From an uncultured Chlorobiaceae bacterium (GTDB lineage: Bacteria > Bacteroidota > Chlorobiia > Chlorobiales > Chlorobiaceae), in contig CAJEXL010000010.1 in assembly GCA_903994365.1 (NCBI GenBank), positions 1 to 64,000 of the forward strand: DNA of 64,000 nucleotides. The letters run 5' to 3'. Below the pieces are notes generated by a model, which was not told the origin of the DNA, ran no database searches, and was given only the letters and a program-made list of their open reading frames with translations. Made by a program: the position numbers and the translations under genes. The first letter of the stretch is position 1. The number at the start of each line of letters is the position of its first letter. This document shows, in pieces, positions 18,495 to 27,221 of the stretch.

Positions 18495-19832
18495 ATGAGT
18501 GCAGAAAGAGGGAGTTCCTTTTTTATTCATACGTTTGGTTGTCAGATGAACCAGGCGGATACCGGTATTATTGCAGCCCTCCTCCAGGCGGAGGGTTATC
18601 TTCAGGCGGAGCGGGAGGCAGAGGCAGGGATTGTTCTGCTGAACACCTGCGCTGTCAGGGAAAATGCCGTTGAACGGGTTGAACATTTTTTACAGCACCT
18701 TCAGGGTCGAAAAAAAAGAGAGAAGGGGTTAATTGTCGGAGTTGCAGGCTGTATTCCTCAATACAGGAGGGAGGAGATGTTTTCACTCTATCCGGCCATT
18801 GATTTTCTTGCAGGCCCGGATACCTATCGCACCATCCCCTCACTTGTTGAGCAGGTTCGTCGAGGGGGAAAGCTTGCGTCGCTGGAGTTCAACTCAGGAG
18901 AGACCTACGAAGGGATTGAACCGGCAAGAGATGGTGCGACAAGTGCCTTTGTGCCCGTCATGCGGGGGTGCAACAACAGGTGCGCCTACTGTGTTGTCCC
19001 CTTTACCCGAGGTCGTGAACGCAGCCAGCCCTTCAGCTCGGTTATGCTTGAAGTTCAGAAGCTTGTTACTTCAGGGTATCGCGAGATTACGCTGCTTGGC
19101 CAGAATGTCAACTCCTATTGCGACGTTGAAAATGGGTACGATTTTTCGGCTCTGCTTGATGCCGTCAGTCGGGAGGCCCCCCTGGCTCGAATCCGTTTTA
19201 CAACATCACATCCAAAAGATATCTCCGAATCGCTTGTTCGCACCATTGCCTCCCGTCCGAACATCTGCAACGCTCTTCATTTACCCGTACAGTCGGGCTC
19301 GTCGCGGATGCTTGGCCGTATGAATCGTGGCCATACCATTGAGGAGTACCTGGAAAAAATAGCGCTGATTCGTTCGGTGATTCCTGATGTAGCCCTTTCA
19401 ACTGATATTATTGCCGGATTCTGCGGTGAGCGGGAGGATGATCACCAGGCTTCGCTTGATCTTCTCTCCAAGGTACGGTTTGATTCGGCCTACATGTTTT
19501 ATTACTCAACCAGGCCGGGAACGTTTGCCGCAGAAACTTTTGAGGATGATGTGCCTGAACCAGTCAAAAAACGGCGTTTGCAGGAGATTATTGATCTTCA
19601 GAACAGTATTTCTAACGAGCTTTTTCAGGAGGCGATCGGGACGGTTGTTGAGGTGTTGGCCGAAACGGAAAGCCGACGTTCGTCGGAGCAGCTTATGGGC
19701 AGGACGGCTGGCAACAGGGCAGTGGTTTTCGATCGTGCACACTATCAGCCGGGTGATCTCCTGCGTGTTCTCATTACTGGTGCAACATCAGCTACTCTTA
19801 CCGGTAGACCAGTGCCAGCGGTTTTGCCATAA
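18495..19832 (+). CDS. miaB: tRNA-2-methylthio-N6-dimethylallyladenosine synthase
   Basis: About 445 residues from the ATG at 18495, five bases after the nifU stop. The UPF0004 domain contains C16, C52 and C86 ([21 protein letters not shown]), which hold the auxiliary cluster. The radical SAM domain has C159-x3-C163-x2-C166 in [11 protein letters not shown], and a TRAM-like segment closes the protein. It adds a methylthio group to i6A37 of tRNAs reading UNN codons. An apparent longer frame upstream lies within nifU and is not the start. Confidence 0.94.
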   Translation: MSAERGSSFFIHTFGCQMNQADTGIIAALLQAEGYLQAEREAEAGIVLLNTCAVRENAVERVEHFLQHLQGRKKREKGLIVGVAGCIPQYRREEMFSLYPAIDFLAGPDTYRTIPSLVEQVRRGGKLASLEFNSGETYEGIEPARDGATSAFVPVMRGCNNRCAYCVVPFTRGRERSQPFSSVMLEVQKLVTSGYREITLLGQNVNSYCDVENGYDFSALLDAVSREAPLARIRFTTSHPKDISESLVRTIASRPNICNALHLPVQSGSSRMLGRMNRGHTIEEYLEKIALIRSVIPDVALSTDIIAGFCGEREDDHQASLDLLSKVRFDSAYMFYYSTRPGTFAAETFEDDVPEPVKKRRLQEIIDLQNSISNELFQEAIGTVVEVLAETESRRSSEQLMGRTAGNRAVVFDRAHYQPGDLLRVLITGATSATLTGRPVPAVLP

Positions 19833-19941
19833 CTCTTATCACTTTTATCATCATTTCAGAGTTTTTTATCTTGAGTGGTATTTGTAAATTGGCTCTTTGA
19901 GATTTCTGATCATTTAATCATCCCGTCATCGGGCTTAAAGT

Positions 19942-20946
19942 ATGCCGGTTCCTGAAAAAATTGGGTTGGTTGATAAAGTAAGGGCACATCTGGAGCTTCT
20001 TGATCCTGTAACATGGATTAGCGTCTTTCCATGTCTTGCCGCAGGGGTGATGGCTTCTGGTGCGATGAAGGGCACTGTTCACGACTATCTTCTTCTTTTT
20101 GCAATTTTTCTAATGTTCGGGCCTCTTGGCACCGGCTTCAGCCAGTCGGTCAATGACTGCTTTGATCTTGAACTTGACCGGGTCAATGAGCCATCCCGTC
20201 CTATACCGTCAGGCCGCCTGAGTGAAAAAGAGGGCTTATGGAACAGTATCATTGCCCTGTTGCTTGCCATGGGTATTGGAGTCTTCTTTTGGTTACATAT
20301 TGGTGGAGTCAGGGGTATGGTCATACTGATTTCAATTATGGTGGCTCTTTTTGTTGCTTATATATATTCAGCGCCACCACTCAAGCTGAAAAAAAATATT
20401 ATGGCTTCGGCTCCTGCGGTTGGCTTTTCTTATGGATTGGCGCCATTTTTATCCGCAAACGCCCTTTTTGGAGATATACGTCCTGAAGCATTATGGCTTG
20501 CCAGTCTGAACTTTTTCATGGCGGTTGCGCTGATTATTCTTAATGATTTCAAATCGGCAGAAGGCGACAAAGAGGGGGGGCTGAAATCTTTAACTGTGAT
20601 GATTGGCGCCAGAAATACCTTTCTTGTCTCATTTCTGATTATTGATGTAGTTTTTGCTCTGCTTGCCTACCTCTCTTTTGATTGGGGATTTGTGGGGCCT
20701 TCAGTTTTTGTCGTCATAGGTCTGTTACTGAATATGGCTATTCAGGTTCAGTTGTTGCGCGATCCCAAGGGCGGCATATCATTTATGAGGGGGGCAGTTG
20801 AAGATGGCTTTGGCAATGCAATCGGCAAGAGCGATGTTCAGGAACACAATACTTTTCTGAGGTTTCAGGTTATCAACAATATTTTGTTTTTAGTCAACAA
20901 TCTCCTCGTTGCGGGTATGGTTGGAACAAAATATATGAATCTGTAG
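19942..20946 (+). CDS. bchK: UbiA-family (bacterio)chlorophyll synthase, probably BchK (BChl c/d/e synthase)
   Basis: 334 residues with about eight membrane segments. The prenyl-diphosphate site QSVNDCFDLELDRVNEPSRPIPSGRLS near residues 70-97 is the first Asp-rich motif, and LNDFKSAEGDKEGGLKSLTV near 200 is the second. It attaches an isoprenoid tail to a chlorophyllide in the membrane. Green sulfur bacteria have paralogues: BchG (BChl a), ChlG and BchK (farnesylated chlorosome pigment). BchK is favoured by context: a phytol-kinase-like gene, an LpxH-like gene, hisG and a cruC-like gene follow, an order recalled from Chlorobaculum tepidum around bchK and cruC. A tree would be needed to exclude BchG. 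Confidence 0.72.
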   Translation: MPVPEKIGLVDKVRAHLELLDPVTWISVFPCLAAGVMASGAMKGTVHDYLLLFAIFLMFGPLGTGFSQSVNDCFDLELDRVNEPSRPIPSGRLSEKEGLWNSIIALLLAMGIGVFFWLHIGGVRGMVILISIMVALFVAYIYSAPPLKLKKNIMASAPAVGFSYGLAPFLSANALFGDIRPEALWLASLNFFMAVALIILNDFKSAEGDKEGGLKSLTVMIGARNTFLVSFLIIDVVFALLAYLSFDWGFVGPSVFVVIGLLLNMAIQVQLLRDPKGGISFMRGAVEDGFGNAIGKSDVQEHNTFLRFQVINNILFLVNNLLVAGMVGTKYMNL

Positions 20947-20998
20947 TCTTGCGATTACTTTGTAATGGGTTCATGATTTTAAATCGATAAAAGCCTAT

Positions 20999-21712
20999 AT
21001 GGATACTTTACCAGTCACTTTTTTCTCGCTTCCAATAGTATGGCACAATGTGCTGATTACCCTGATGACCTTTATCTATGTCTTCAGCGTGCCTCCATTG
21101 ATGGATTATCTGGTCACCAACCACTCGCTTCCACGGGATATCAGCCGTAAAATTACCCATATCTGTGCTGGTTCCTCCATTGTTTTTCTCCCTCTCTTTA
21201 TTGATGGTGATTGGTCGCAGTACCTCAACATCTCTGTTTTTGCTGTCTGGACTGTGCTGCTGATTCAGAAAGGGCTCTTTGCTGCCGATAATGACCAGGC
21301 GGTGAAGATCATGACCCGTACCGGTAACAAGCGCGAGTTGCTGAAGGGTACACTCTATTTTGTTCTGGTTGCCATGATCTGTGGTACTATCTATTATAAA
21401 CAGCCTGCGGGTGTTCTGGCCATGGCTATGCTTGGGTGGGGTGATGGTCTTGCTCCGATTATCGGTACCCGATATGGAAAAATGAAATACCATATACTCA
21501 GCGACAAAAGTATTGAGGGGAGCCTTGCATTTCTTGCCGGAAGTCTTGCCGCAGGGCTTTTTTTTACCAATCTGATTGTACCCGAATCGTTTAATGTGAT
21601 GAAAATCGTGATTATTGCCCTGATTGCAACTATTGCGGAGGGTGTTAGTCCGAAAGAGGTTGATAATCTGACCATTCCTCTTGCTGTCATTGCGGCATCA
21701 TGGCTTTTGTGA
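20999..21712 (+). CDS. VTE5/dolichol-kinase-like membrane protein (putative phytol or farnesol kinase)
   Basis: 237 residues with about six membrane segments. SRKITHICAGSSIVFLPLF near 50, GWGDGLAPIIGTRYGKMKYHILSDKSIEGSLAF near 145-178 and AEGVSPKEVDNLTIPL near 213 are the conserved motifs of the CTP-dependent polyprenol-kinase/cytidylyltransferase family. Plant and cyanobacterial members phosphorylate phytol for tail salvage. Being directly downstream of a chlorophyll synthase suggests that it phosphorylates isoprenoid alcohols to recycle or supply pigment tails (inference). Confidence 0.75.
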   Translation: MDTLPVTFFSLPIVWHNVLITLMTFIYVFSVPPLMDYLVTNHSLPRDISRKITHICAGSSIVFLPLFIDGDWSQYLNISVFAVWTVLLIQKGLFAADNDQAVKIMTRTGNKRELLKGTLYFVLVAMICGTIYYKQPAGVLAMAMLGWGDGLAPIIGTRYGKMKYHILSDKSIEGSLAFLAGSLAAGLFFTNLIVPESFNVMKIVIIALIATIAEGVSPKEVDNLTIPLAVIAASWLL

Positions 21713-21713
21713 G

Positions 21714-22445
21714 ATGTCGGGTATTTATTTCATCAGTGACATTCATTTAGGGCTTCAGGATGACCAGAGCGAACGGCGTAAGCTTGACAAGCTCGAACAA
21801 CTTTTTGCCCTTGTGAAGTCAGAAGGTCGTTCGCTCTTCATGCTTGGCGATATTCTTGATTACTGGCTGGAGTTTCGCCACCTTATTCCAAAGGGGTTTA
21901 CCCGATTTATCTGTCTCTTGTCCGATCTTGTGCGCCACAACATTGAGGTTGTCTATGTTGCTGGAAACCATGATTTTTATCTTGGCCGATACTTTGATGA
22001 TGAGATTGGTATCAAGACCATGTATGGTATGAATCAGCTCAACCTTGACGGGAGCAGATTCATCGTTGCTCACGGTGATGGATTGGGGAGTGGGGATATT
22101 GGTTACAAGATTTTTTCACGTTTTGTCAGAAACCGCATTAACCTTTCGCTTCTTCGAGGGATCCATCCCGATCTGGCCATTGGATTGATGAAGGGGTTAT
22201 CACAACTCAGTCGTACGCACAAGCCGGTCAATATTGTTTTTGAGACCGATCGACTCTTGAATTTTGCTGAATTATTGGTGACGGAGAGAGATTTCGACTA
22301 TTTTATATGCGGCCATAATCATGTAAAAGGTGTTGTAGAGCTTTCTGATGGTTCCAGCAGGTATGTAAATCTTGGAACATGGATTGATGGCAGTTCGCCT
22401 TATGGGGTGTTTAACAATGGTGTTTTTCAGCTCATGGATTTATAA
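21714..22445 (+). CDS. LpxH-like metallophosphoesterase (UDP-2,3-diacylglucosamine hydrolase family)
   Basis: About 243 residues. The binuclear-metal motifs are in order: SDIHLG at 7-12, LGDILDYW near 45, GNHDFYLG near 85, HGDGLGSGD near 120 and CGHNHVKG near 200. The GYKIFSRFVRNR segment after HGD matches the LpxH cap region. It would release lipid X in lipid A synthesis, the same pathway as lpxA in this window. It begins one base after the kinase stop, so the two are translationally coupled. Confidence 0.78.
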   Translation: MSGIYFISDIHLGLQDDQSERRKLDKLEQLFALVKSEGRSLFMLGDILDYWLEFRHLIPKGFTRFICLLSDLVRHNIEVVYVAGNHDFYLGRYFDDEIGIKTMYGMNQLNLDGSRFIVAHGDGLGSGDIGYKIFSRFVRNRINLSLLRGIHPDLAIGLMKGLSQLSRTHKPVNIVFETDRLLNFAELLVTERDFDYFICGHNHVKGVVELSDGSSRYVNLGTWIDGSSPYGVFNNGVFQLMDL

Positions 22446-22472
22446 AATTAATAGTATTAGATAGTTGTTGTT

Positions 22473-23357
22473 ATGAGTAATGTAAACAAGGTGCTGAAGC
22501 TTGGCTTGCCGAAGGGGAGTCTGCAAGATTCAACAATTGATCTTTTTGGTCAGGCGGGATTTCATTTTTCTGTACAGAGTCGCTCTTATTTCCCTTCAAT
22601 AGATGATGATGAGCTGGAAGCTATCCTTATAAGAGCCCAGGAGATGGCTCACTATGTGGAGCTTGGCGCCTTTGATGTCGGGCTGACCGGCAAGGACTGG
22701 ATTATTGAGACTGATGCTGATGTGGTTGAGGTTGCTGATCTTGTCTATTCAAAAGCCTCCATGAGGCCGGTGCGCTGGGTACTCTGTGTGCCTGAGAGCT
22801 CCCCCATCACCTCAGTCAAAGAGCTTGAGGGCAAGCATATTGCAACTGAAGTGGTTAACATTACCAAAAAATACCTTGCCAAAAACGGGGTCAATGCCTC
22901 TGTTGAGTTCAGTTGGGGAGCTACTGAGGTTAAGCCTCCGGATCTTGCCGATGCCATTGTTGAGGTGACGGAAACCGGTTCATCCCTGAGAGCAAACAAG
23001 TTAAGGATTATTGATACCATTCTTGAGTCCAACACAAAACTGATTGCCAATAAAAGTTCGTGGAACGATCCATGGAAACGGGAAAAAATTGAGAATATGG
23101 CCCTGTTGCTGCTTGGAGCAATCAACGCCCAGGGTAAAGTTGGTTTGAAGATGAATGCGCCAAAATCTTCAATTGACAAAATTATGGCCATTATTCCCGC
23201 TTTGCGTCAGCCGACCATATCGAGCCTCGCCGAGGATCAATGGGTGGCGCTTGAGGTGATTGTCACTGAAAAAATTGTACGCAAGCTGATTCCAGAGCTG
23301 AAAAGGGCTGGAGCGGAAGGCATTTTTGAGTACAACATCAATAAACTGATCGACTGA
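22473..23357 (+). CDS. hisG: ATP phosphoribosyltransferase, long form
   Basis: 294 residues: catalytic domain ([23 protein letters not shown] at the start, [13 protein letters not shown] near 65, and the PRPP-like [16 protein letters not shown] near 167), plus the C-terminal regulatory ACT-like domain of long-form HisG ([12 protein letters not shown] region onward). It catalyses the first step of histidine synthesis and is feedback-inhibited through its C-terminal domain. An intrinsic terminator follows the stop. Confidence 0.93.
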   Translation: MSNVNKVLKLGLPKGSLQDSTIDLFGQAGFHFSVQSRSYFPSIDDDELEAILIRAQEMAHYVELGAFDVGLTGKDWIIETDADVVEVADLVYSKASMRPVRWVLCVPESSPITSVKELEGKHIATEVVNITKKYLAKNGVNASVEFSWGATEVKPPDLADAIVEVTETGSSLRANKLRIIDTILESNTKLIANKSSWNDPWKREKIENMALLLLGAINAQGKVGLKMNAPKSSIDKIMAIIPALRQPTISSLAEDQWVALEVIVTEKIVRKLIPELKRAGAEGIFEYNINKLID

Positions 23358-23386
23358 AGACGTTCATCATACTCATGAACCTTACA

Positions 23387-23412
23387 GGCTGCCCGCAAGG
23401 GTGGCCTTTTTT
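23387..23412 (+). terminator. Intrinsic terminator after hisG
   Basis: GGCTGCCC-GCAA-GGGTGGCC folds as an 8-bp stem with two G-U pairs and a GNRA-type loop, followed by TTTTTT. The 3' arm overlaps a GTG at 23401 that could otherwise be taken as the next gene's start. Confidence 0.75.
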
Positions 23413-23421
23413 ATCGTTGCC

Positions 23422-24561
23422 ATGCTGTTTTTCTATCAGATACTGATCCTGCTCTCATTGCTGGTTTTTTTGGGAATTTTGCTGAGAAACCTCATTGACC
23501 TGCCCTCTATGCCGCTGCATTCATCAGGCACCGAAGCTCTTGTCTCTGTTCTGGTTCCCGCCCGAAACGAAGCGCTGAATATTGAACGCTGTGTCCGGTC
23601 GCTCCTGCAGCAGAACTATGGAGCTTATGAGATTCTGGTTCTGGATGATGGCTCAACCGACGCAACTCCGGAGTTATTGCGCTCTCTTGCTGGCGAGTCT
23701 GCCGGGCGCCTGCGCATACTGAAAGGCATGCCACTTCCCGACGGATGGCACGGAAAAACCTGGGCTTGTCATCAGCTTGGGCGGCAGGCCAAAGGGGAGC
23801 TGCTTCTCTTTACTGATGCAGATACCATGCACCAGCCCGACTCCCTCCGCCGCTCGGTTGGCGCTTTGCAGAGCTCCGGAGCTGACATGCTCTCTCTGAC
23901 ACCCCTGCAGGAGCTCGGCTCTTTCTGGGAGAAGCTTGTGGTGCCGATGGTCTATTTTATTCTTATGTGCTATCTGCCCCTGCGGCTTGTTCGGACAAGC
24001 CGGAATCCTGCGTTCAGTTTTGCCAACGGTCAGTTTATCCTCTTTCGGAAGGGTATGTATGATGGCATCAATGGCCATGCCGCTGTCAAGGGCAATATTG
24101 TTGAAGATGTCTGGCTCTGCATGGCGGTGAAAAAAGCTGGTGGCATTGTGGCTGCTTTTAACGGGCGGGATACCGTCAGTTGCAGGATGTATCGTAATTC
24201 CAGGGAGGTTTGGGAAGGGTTTTCAAAAAATCTTTTTGCGGCTCTTGGATATAAAACGGCAGCGCTCTTCGCTATGATTGTCGTCACGGTCATTATCTAT
24301 ATTGTTCCATATCTGTTTCTTGCCCGAGCCTTGTCGACTGCGGAGTTCAGCATGGTGCATTTCTGGCTGCCGCTTTCCCAGACAGGTGTTGTTCTTCTCA
24401 GTCGGCTTATTGTTGCGAAGGTATTTCGTCAGTCACTGTTGTTTGTTCCTCTTCACCTCTTCTCAGAGATAGTGTTGCTTGCCATAGCCTGCAACTCATT
24501 TTACACGATTAAATTTGGAAAAGGCTCACAATGGAAAGGGAGGAGCTATAATTTTTCCTGA
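23422..24561 (+). CDS. cruC: Family 2 glycosyltransferase, CruC-like (chlorobactene glucosyltransferase candidate)
   Basis: About 379 residues. An N-terminal membrane segment is followed by a GT2 domain: SVLVPARNEALNIERCVRSLLQQNY, the DDGSTDATPELL motif, LFTDADTMHQP (DxD-like) and NIVEDVWLCMAVKKAGG (ED acid region). Two or three C-terminal membrane segments close it. In Chlorobaculum tepidum, CruC is a GT2 enzyme that glucosylates the carotenoid hydroxychlorobactene, and its gene lies near bchK; the same neighbourhood here supports the name. The ATG at 23422 is preferred over the GTG at 23401 because the latter sits in the terminator stem. Confidence 0.65.
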   Translation: MLFFYQILILLSLLVFLGILLRNLIDLPSMPLHSSGTEALVSVLVPARNEALNIERCVRSLLQQNYGAYEILVLDDGSTDATPELLRSLAGESAGRLRILKGMPLPDGWHGKTWACHQLGRQAKGELLLFTDADTMHQPDSLRRSVGALQSSGADMLSLTPLQELGSFWEKLVVPMVYFILMCYLPLRLVRTSRNPAFSFANGQFILFRKGMYDGINGHAAVKGNIVEDVWLCMAVKKAGGIVAAFNGRDTVSCRMYRNSREVWEGFSKNLFAALGYKTAALFAMIVVTVIIYIVPYLFLARALSTAEFSMVHFWLPLSQTGVVLLSRLIVAKVFRQSLLFVPLHLFSEIVLLAIACNSFYTIKFGKGSQWKGRSYNFS

Positions 24562-24686
24562 TGGAGCAGAGAATTCGGTGAAGGAGATAATTTTTTTTAA
24601 ATTGTTATATAAAACCAGCGTTTCGCTCAATGGTGAGCTGTTGGTGCCAACAATGTTGAGTATTAATTCAAACAAAAATAAGGCTC

Positions 24687-25637
24687 ATGGGTTTCTTGTC
24701 GAACATATTCGGTAAAAAGGAAGTGGAACTCAAGCTTCCGAAGGTGATTGAAGATGTCAACCTGATCAAGACGATGGAGGGTCATCTTGACCGGGTGCTG
24801 GGGGTAAAATTCAGTACTGATGGCAAAAAACTTGTCAGTGGCAGTTTTGACGAGACCGTGATGTTATGGGACGTGGCATCAGGGAAAAGTCTTTTCACCA
24901 TGAAGGGGCATGACACTTGGGTTGAGTGTATCGATTACAGCCGTGACGGTCGGAGGCTTGCCAGTGGCAGCACCGACAGTACGGTAAGGATATGGGATGC
25001 AGCGAATGGTCAGTGTCTGCATGTGTGCAAGGGGCATGATACGGCCGTGCGCATGGTGGCCTTCAGTCCGGATTGCAAGGTAGTGGCGAGTTGTTCTCGC
25101 GATACGACAATACGCCTCTGGGATGTTGAAACTGGAAAGGAGCTTTCAAGGTTTCTCGGTCATAAATCGTATATTGAGTGCTTGGCATACAGTCATGATG
25201 GGCGGAGGCTGGCAAGTTGCGGTGAAGAACCGGTTATAAAAATATGGGATGTTGCGAGCGGCAAAAATATTGCCAACTACAAAACTGACGACAGACTTTC
25301 ACACGCGCTGACATACAGCCCTGACGGCAGGTTTATTGCTTTTTGTGGACGTGATGCTCTCGTCAAGATTCTTGATGCCTCAACCGGTCAGATCATCAAC
25401 GTGTTTACGGGCCATGGAGATGCTGTGCGCAGTGTCTGTTTCACTCCTGATGGTTTAAAAGTGGTCAGTGCGGCAAACGATGAAACAGTGAGGCTCTGGG
25501 ATATAGCATCCGGCAAGGAGCAGCATCTTTACAGGGGTCATGTTCTCGAAGTGCAGTCAGTCGATGTTTCGCCTGATGGAAAAATAATTGCGAGCGGCAG
25601 CGATGACCGGAAGATCAAGCTCTGGTCGATAGGGTAG
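24687..25637 (+). CDS. Seven-repeat WD40 protein
   Basis: 316 residues made almost entirely of WD40 repeats after a 30-residue leader. Seven copies can be counted, each with a GH, then a (S/T)xDGxxL(A/V)SGS-like strand, and ending in (L/I)WD or similar (for example VMLWDVASGK, VRIWDAANGQ, IRLWDVETGK, IKIWDVASGK, VRLWDIASGK). This fits one closed seven-bladed propeller with no other domain, so it is a likely protein-protein scaffold. No signal peptide is evident. Partners are unknown. Confidence 0.85.
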   Translation: MGFLSNIFGKKEVELKLPKVIEDVNLIKTMEGHLDRVLGVKFSTDGKKLVSGSFDETVMLWDVASGKSLFTMKGHDTWVECIDYSRDGRRLASGSTDSTVRIWDAANGQCLHVCKGHDTAVRMVAFSPDCKVVASCSRDTTIRLWDVETGKELSRFLGHKSYIECLAYSHDGRRLASCGEEPVIKIWDVASGKNIANYKTDDRLSHALTYSPDGRFIAFCGRDALVKILDASTGQIINVFTGHGDAVRSVCFTPDGLKVVSAANDETVRLWDIASGKEQHLYRGHVLEVQSVDVSPDGKIIASGSDDRKIKLWSIG

Positions 25638-25863
25638 GAGGATTTTTGACAAGAGGTTATGTGTTTATAGAGCTCTGTTGAAGGGTATGGTCGTTTTTTT
25701 GTCAATTATAAAAAAATGGTCTAAACCACAAAACTTCCTTTTTGATTTAGCATAAAGTAAGTAAATTAATCTTACGAAGAATTAATTCGTTTTTGAGCGC
25801 TTCATGTCGAAGTTTGCTCATTGTAACGCCAAGTTTAACTGGCAAAAATAAAAAGAGGTAGAT

Positions 25864-26073
25864 ATGGGTACTCAGGTTGAAGGAACTGTAAAATGGTTCA
25901 ACGAAGAAAAAGGTTACGGCTTTATCGAACAGAAAGGCGGAAAAGATGTGTTCGTGCATCATAGTGCCATCAATGGCACAGGTCGCAAAACACTTGTAGA
26001 GGGCCAGAAAGTGACGATGGAAGTAACGCAGGGAGCAAAAGGCCTTCAGGCTGAAGATGTAACTCCTCTTTAA
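25864..26073 (+). CDS. Cold-shock domain protein
   Basis: 69 residues with the OB-fold RNP motifs [14 protein letters not shown] and DVFVHHSAI. It binds single-stranded nucleic acid and acts as an RNA chaperone. The upstream gap of about 225 bases leaves room for a long 5' leader, common in this family, and an AAGAGGTAG ribosome site precedes the ATG. Confidence 0.93.
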   Translation: MGTQVEGTVKWFNEEKGYGFIEQKGGKDVFVHHSAINGTGRKTLVEGQKVTMEVTQGAKGLQAEDVTPL

Positions 26074-26129
26074 ATTATTTTCGTTTTGCCTGTAACTGGC
26101 AGACGTTGATTACGGTACAAAAAACAGAG

Positions 26130-26158
26130 GGCGCACTACCATGCGCCTTTTGTTTTTT
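26130..26158 (+). terminator. Intrinsic terminator after the cold-shock gene
   Basis: GGCGCA-ctacca... pairs with TGCGCC, followed by a T-rich run, 57 bases after the stop codon. Confidence 0.7.
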
Positions 26159-26246
26159 TCATCAAATTGCTCTTTTCCCTGAAGCCTCCGTATCGGCAGG
26201 TAGTACTCTTTTTCACTGTATGCTCAACACAATCGAAGAATAATTC

Positions 26247-27140
26247 ATGCTCAACACAAACGAACAAAAACTTGTAGAGTTTCTGCTGCAATGCCAGCCG
26301 GGACAGCCAAAAACCAGAGGTACCTGGGAAGTTGACCACAACGGGTTACCTTTTCTTCTTCCAGCAATCGGAGGCATTACCCTGAATGTTCAGGCAGGCG
26401 ATCCGGCATTTGGCTGGGCTGGCGACCATATTGAGCCAGGAGTCAGTTGCACTGCCGATACCATGAAACCCTTTGAACATCCCAATGTTGGCCTGCAGAT
26501 CTTTTCATGCGCGGGCAATACAGCGACGGTTGCTACCGGCGAGGCCAAAGGGGCTGAAGGTCGTGTGCTCGGTCATCATGGTGGATCTGAGCATGTGATT
26601 GTCGATTTTCAGCGTGACGTCAAGGAGAAGCTCCTTTACAGCGATACCATCATCATTCGTGGCAAGGGTCAGGGGATGAAACTCACCGATTATCCGGATA
26701 TTGCTCTTTTCAATCTGGATCCGGTTTTGCTTCACGCCATGAAAATTCGTGAACTTGAGGGAGGTGTGCTTGAAGTGCCCGTCACCACCATTGTGCCTGC
26801 TGTCTGTATGGGCTCAGGTATTGGTTCTGCCCATGTCGCCAAAGGAGATTACGACATCATGACCAGTGATGCCGAGACTGTCAAAGAGAACGGAATAGAC
26901 AAAATACGTCTTGGCGACTTTGTTGCCCTGCTTGACCACGACAACCGTTATGGCCGGGCATATCGCAAGGGAGCAATCACTATTGGCATTGTGGTTCACA
27001 GTGATTGCCTTGAGGCCGGGCATGGCCCTGGCGTTACCACGCTCATGACCTGCGCGTCACCGCTTATCAAGCCGGTTATTGATCCTGCCGCCAATATTGC
27101 TGATCTGTTTGGTATTGGTACGATGTTGAAGGGTAATTGA
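26247..27140 (+). CDS. DUF4438 family protein
   Basis: 297 residues with no signal peptide. Notable stretches are [10 protein letters not shown] near 61, [13 protein letters not shown] near 108, [10 protein letters not shown] near 137 and [24 protein letters not shown] near 189, with [13 protein letters not shown] near 250. The family is conserved in scattered bacteria and archaea and has no assigned reaction. Conserved histidines and glycines suggest an enzyme, but that is inference. It stands alone between two terminators. Confidence 0.7.
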   Translation: MLNTNEQKLVEFLLQCQPGQPKTRGTWEVDHNGLPFLLPAIGGITLNVQAGDPAFGWAGDHIEPGVSCTADTMKPFEHPNVGLQIFSCAGNTATVATGEAKGAEGRVLGHHGGSEHVIVDFQRDVKEKLLYSDTIIIRGKGQGMKLTDYPDIALFNLDPVLLHAMKIRELEGGVLEVPVTTIVPAVCMGSGIGSAHVAKGDYDIMTSDAETVKENGIDKIRLGDFVALLDHDNRYGRAYRKGAITIGIVVHSDCLEAGHGPGVTTLMTCASPLIKPVIDPAANIADLFGIGTMLKGN

Positions 27141-27164
27141 GAGCCGCTTGATCCAGACAAAAAA

Positions 27165-27187
27165 AGCCCTCCGCATTGCGGGGGGCT
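27165..27187. terminator. Convergent terminator between the DUF4438 gene and bchE
   Basis: AGCCCTCCGC-att-GCGGGGGGCT forms a strong 10-bp stem with one G-U pair, flanked by an A-run on one side and a pyrimidine run on the other. Confidence 0.8.
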
Positions 27188-27221
27188 CTCTCTTTTCAAT
27201 CAAACCAGGTGCAATTCCAAC

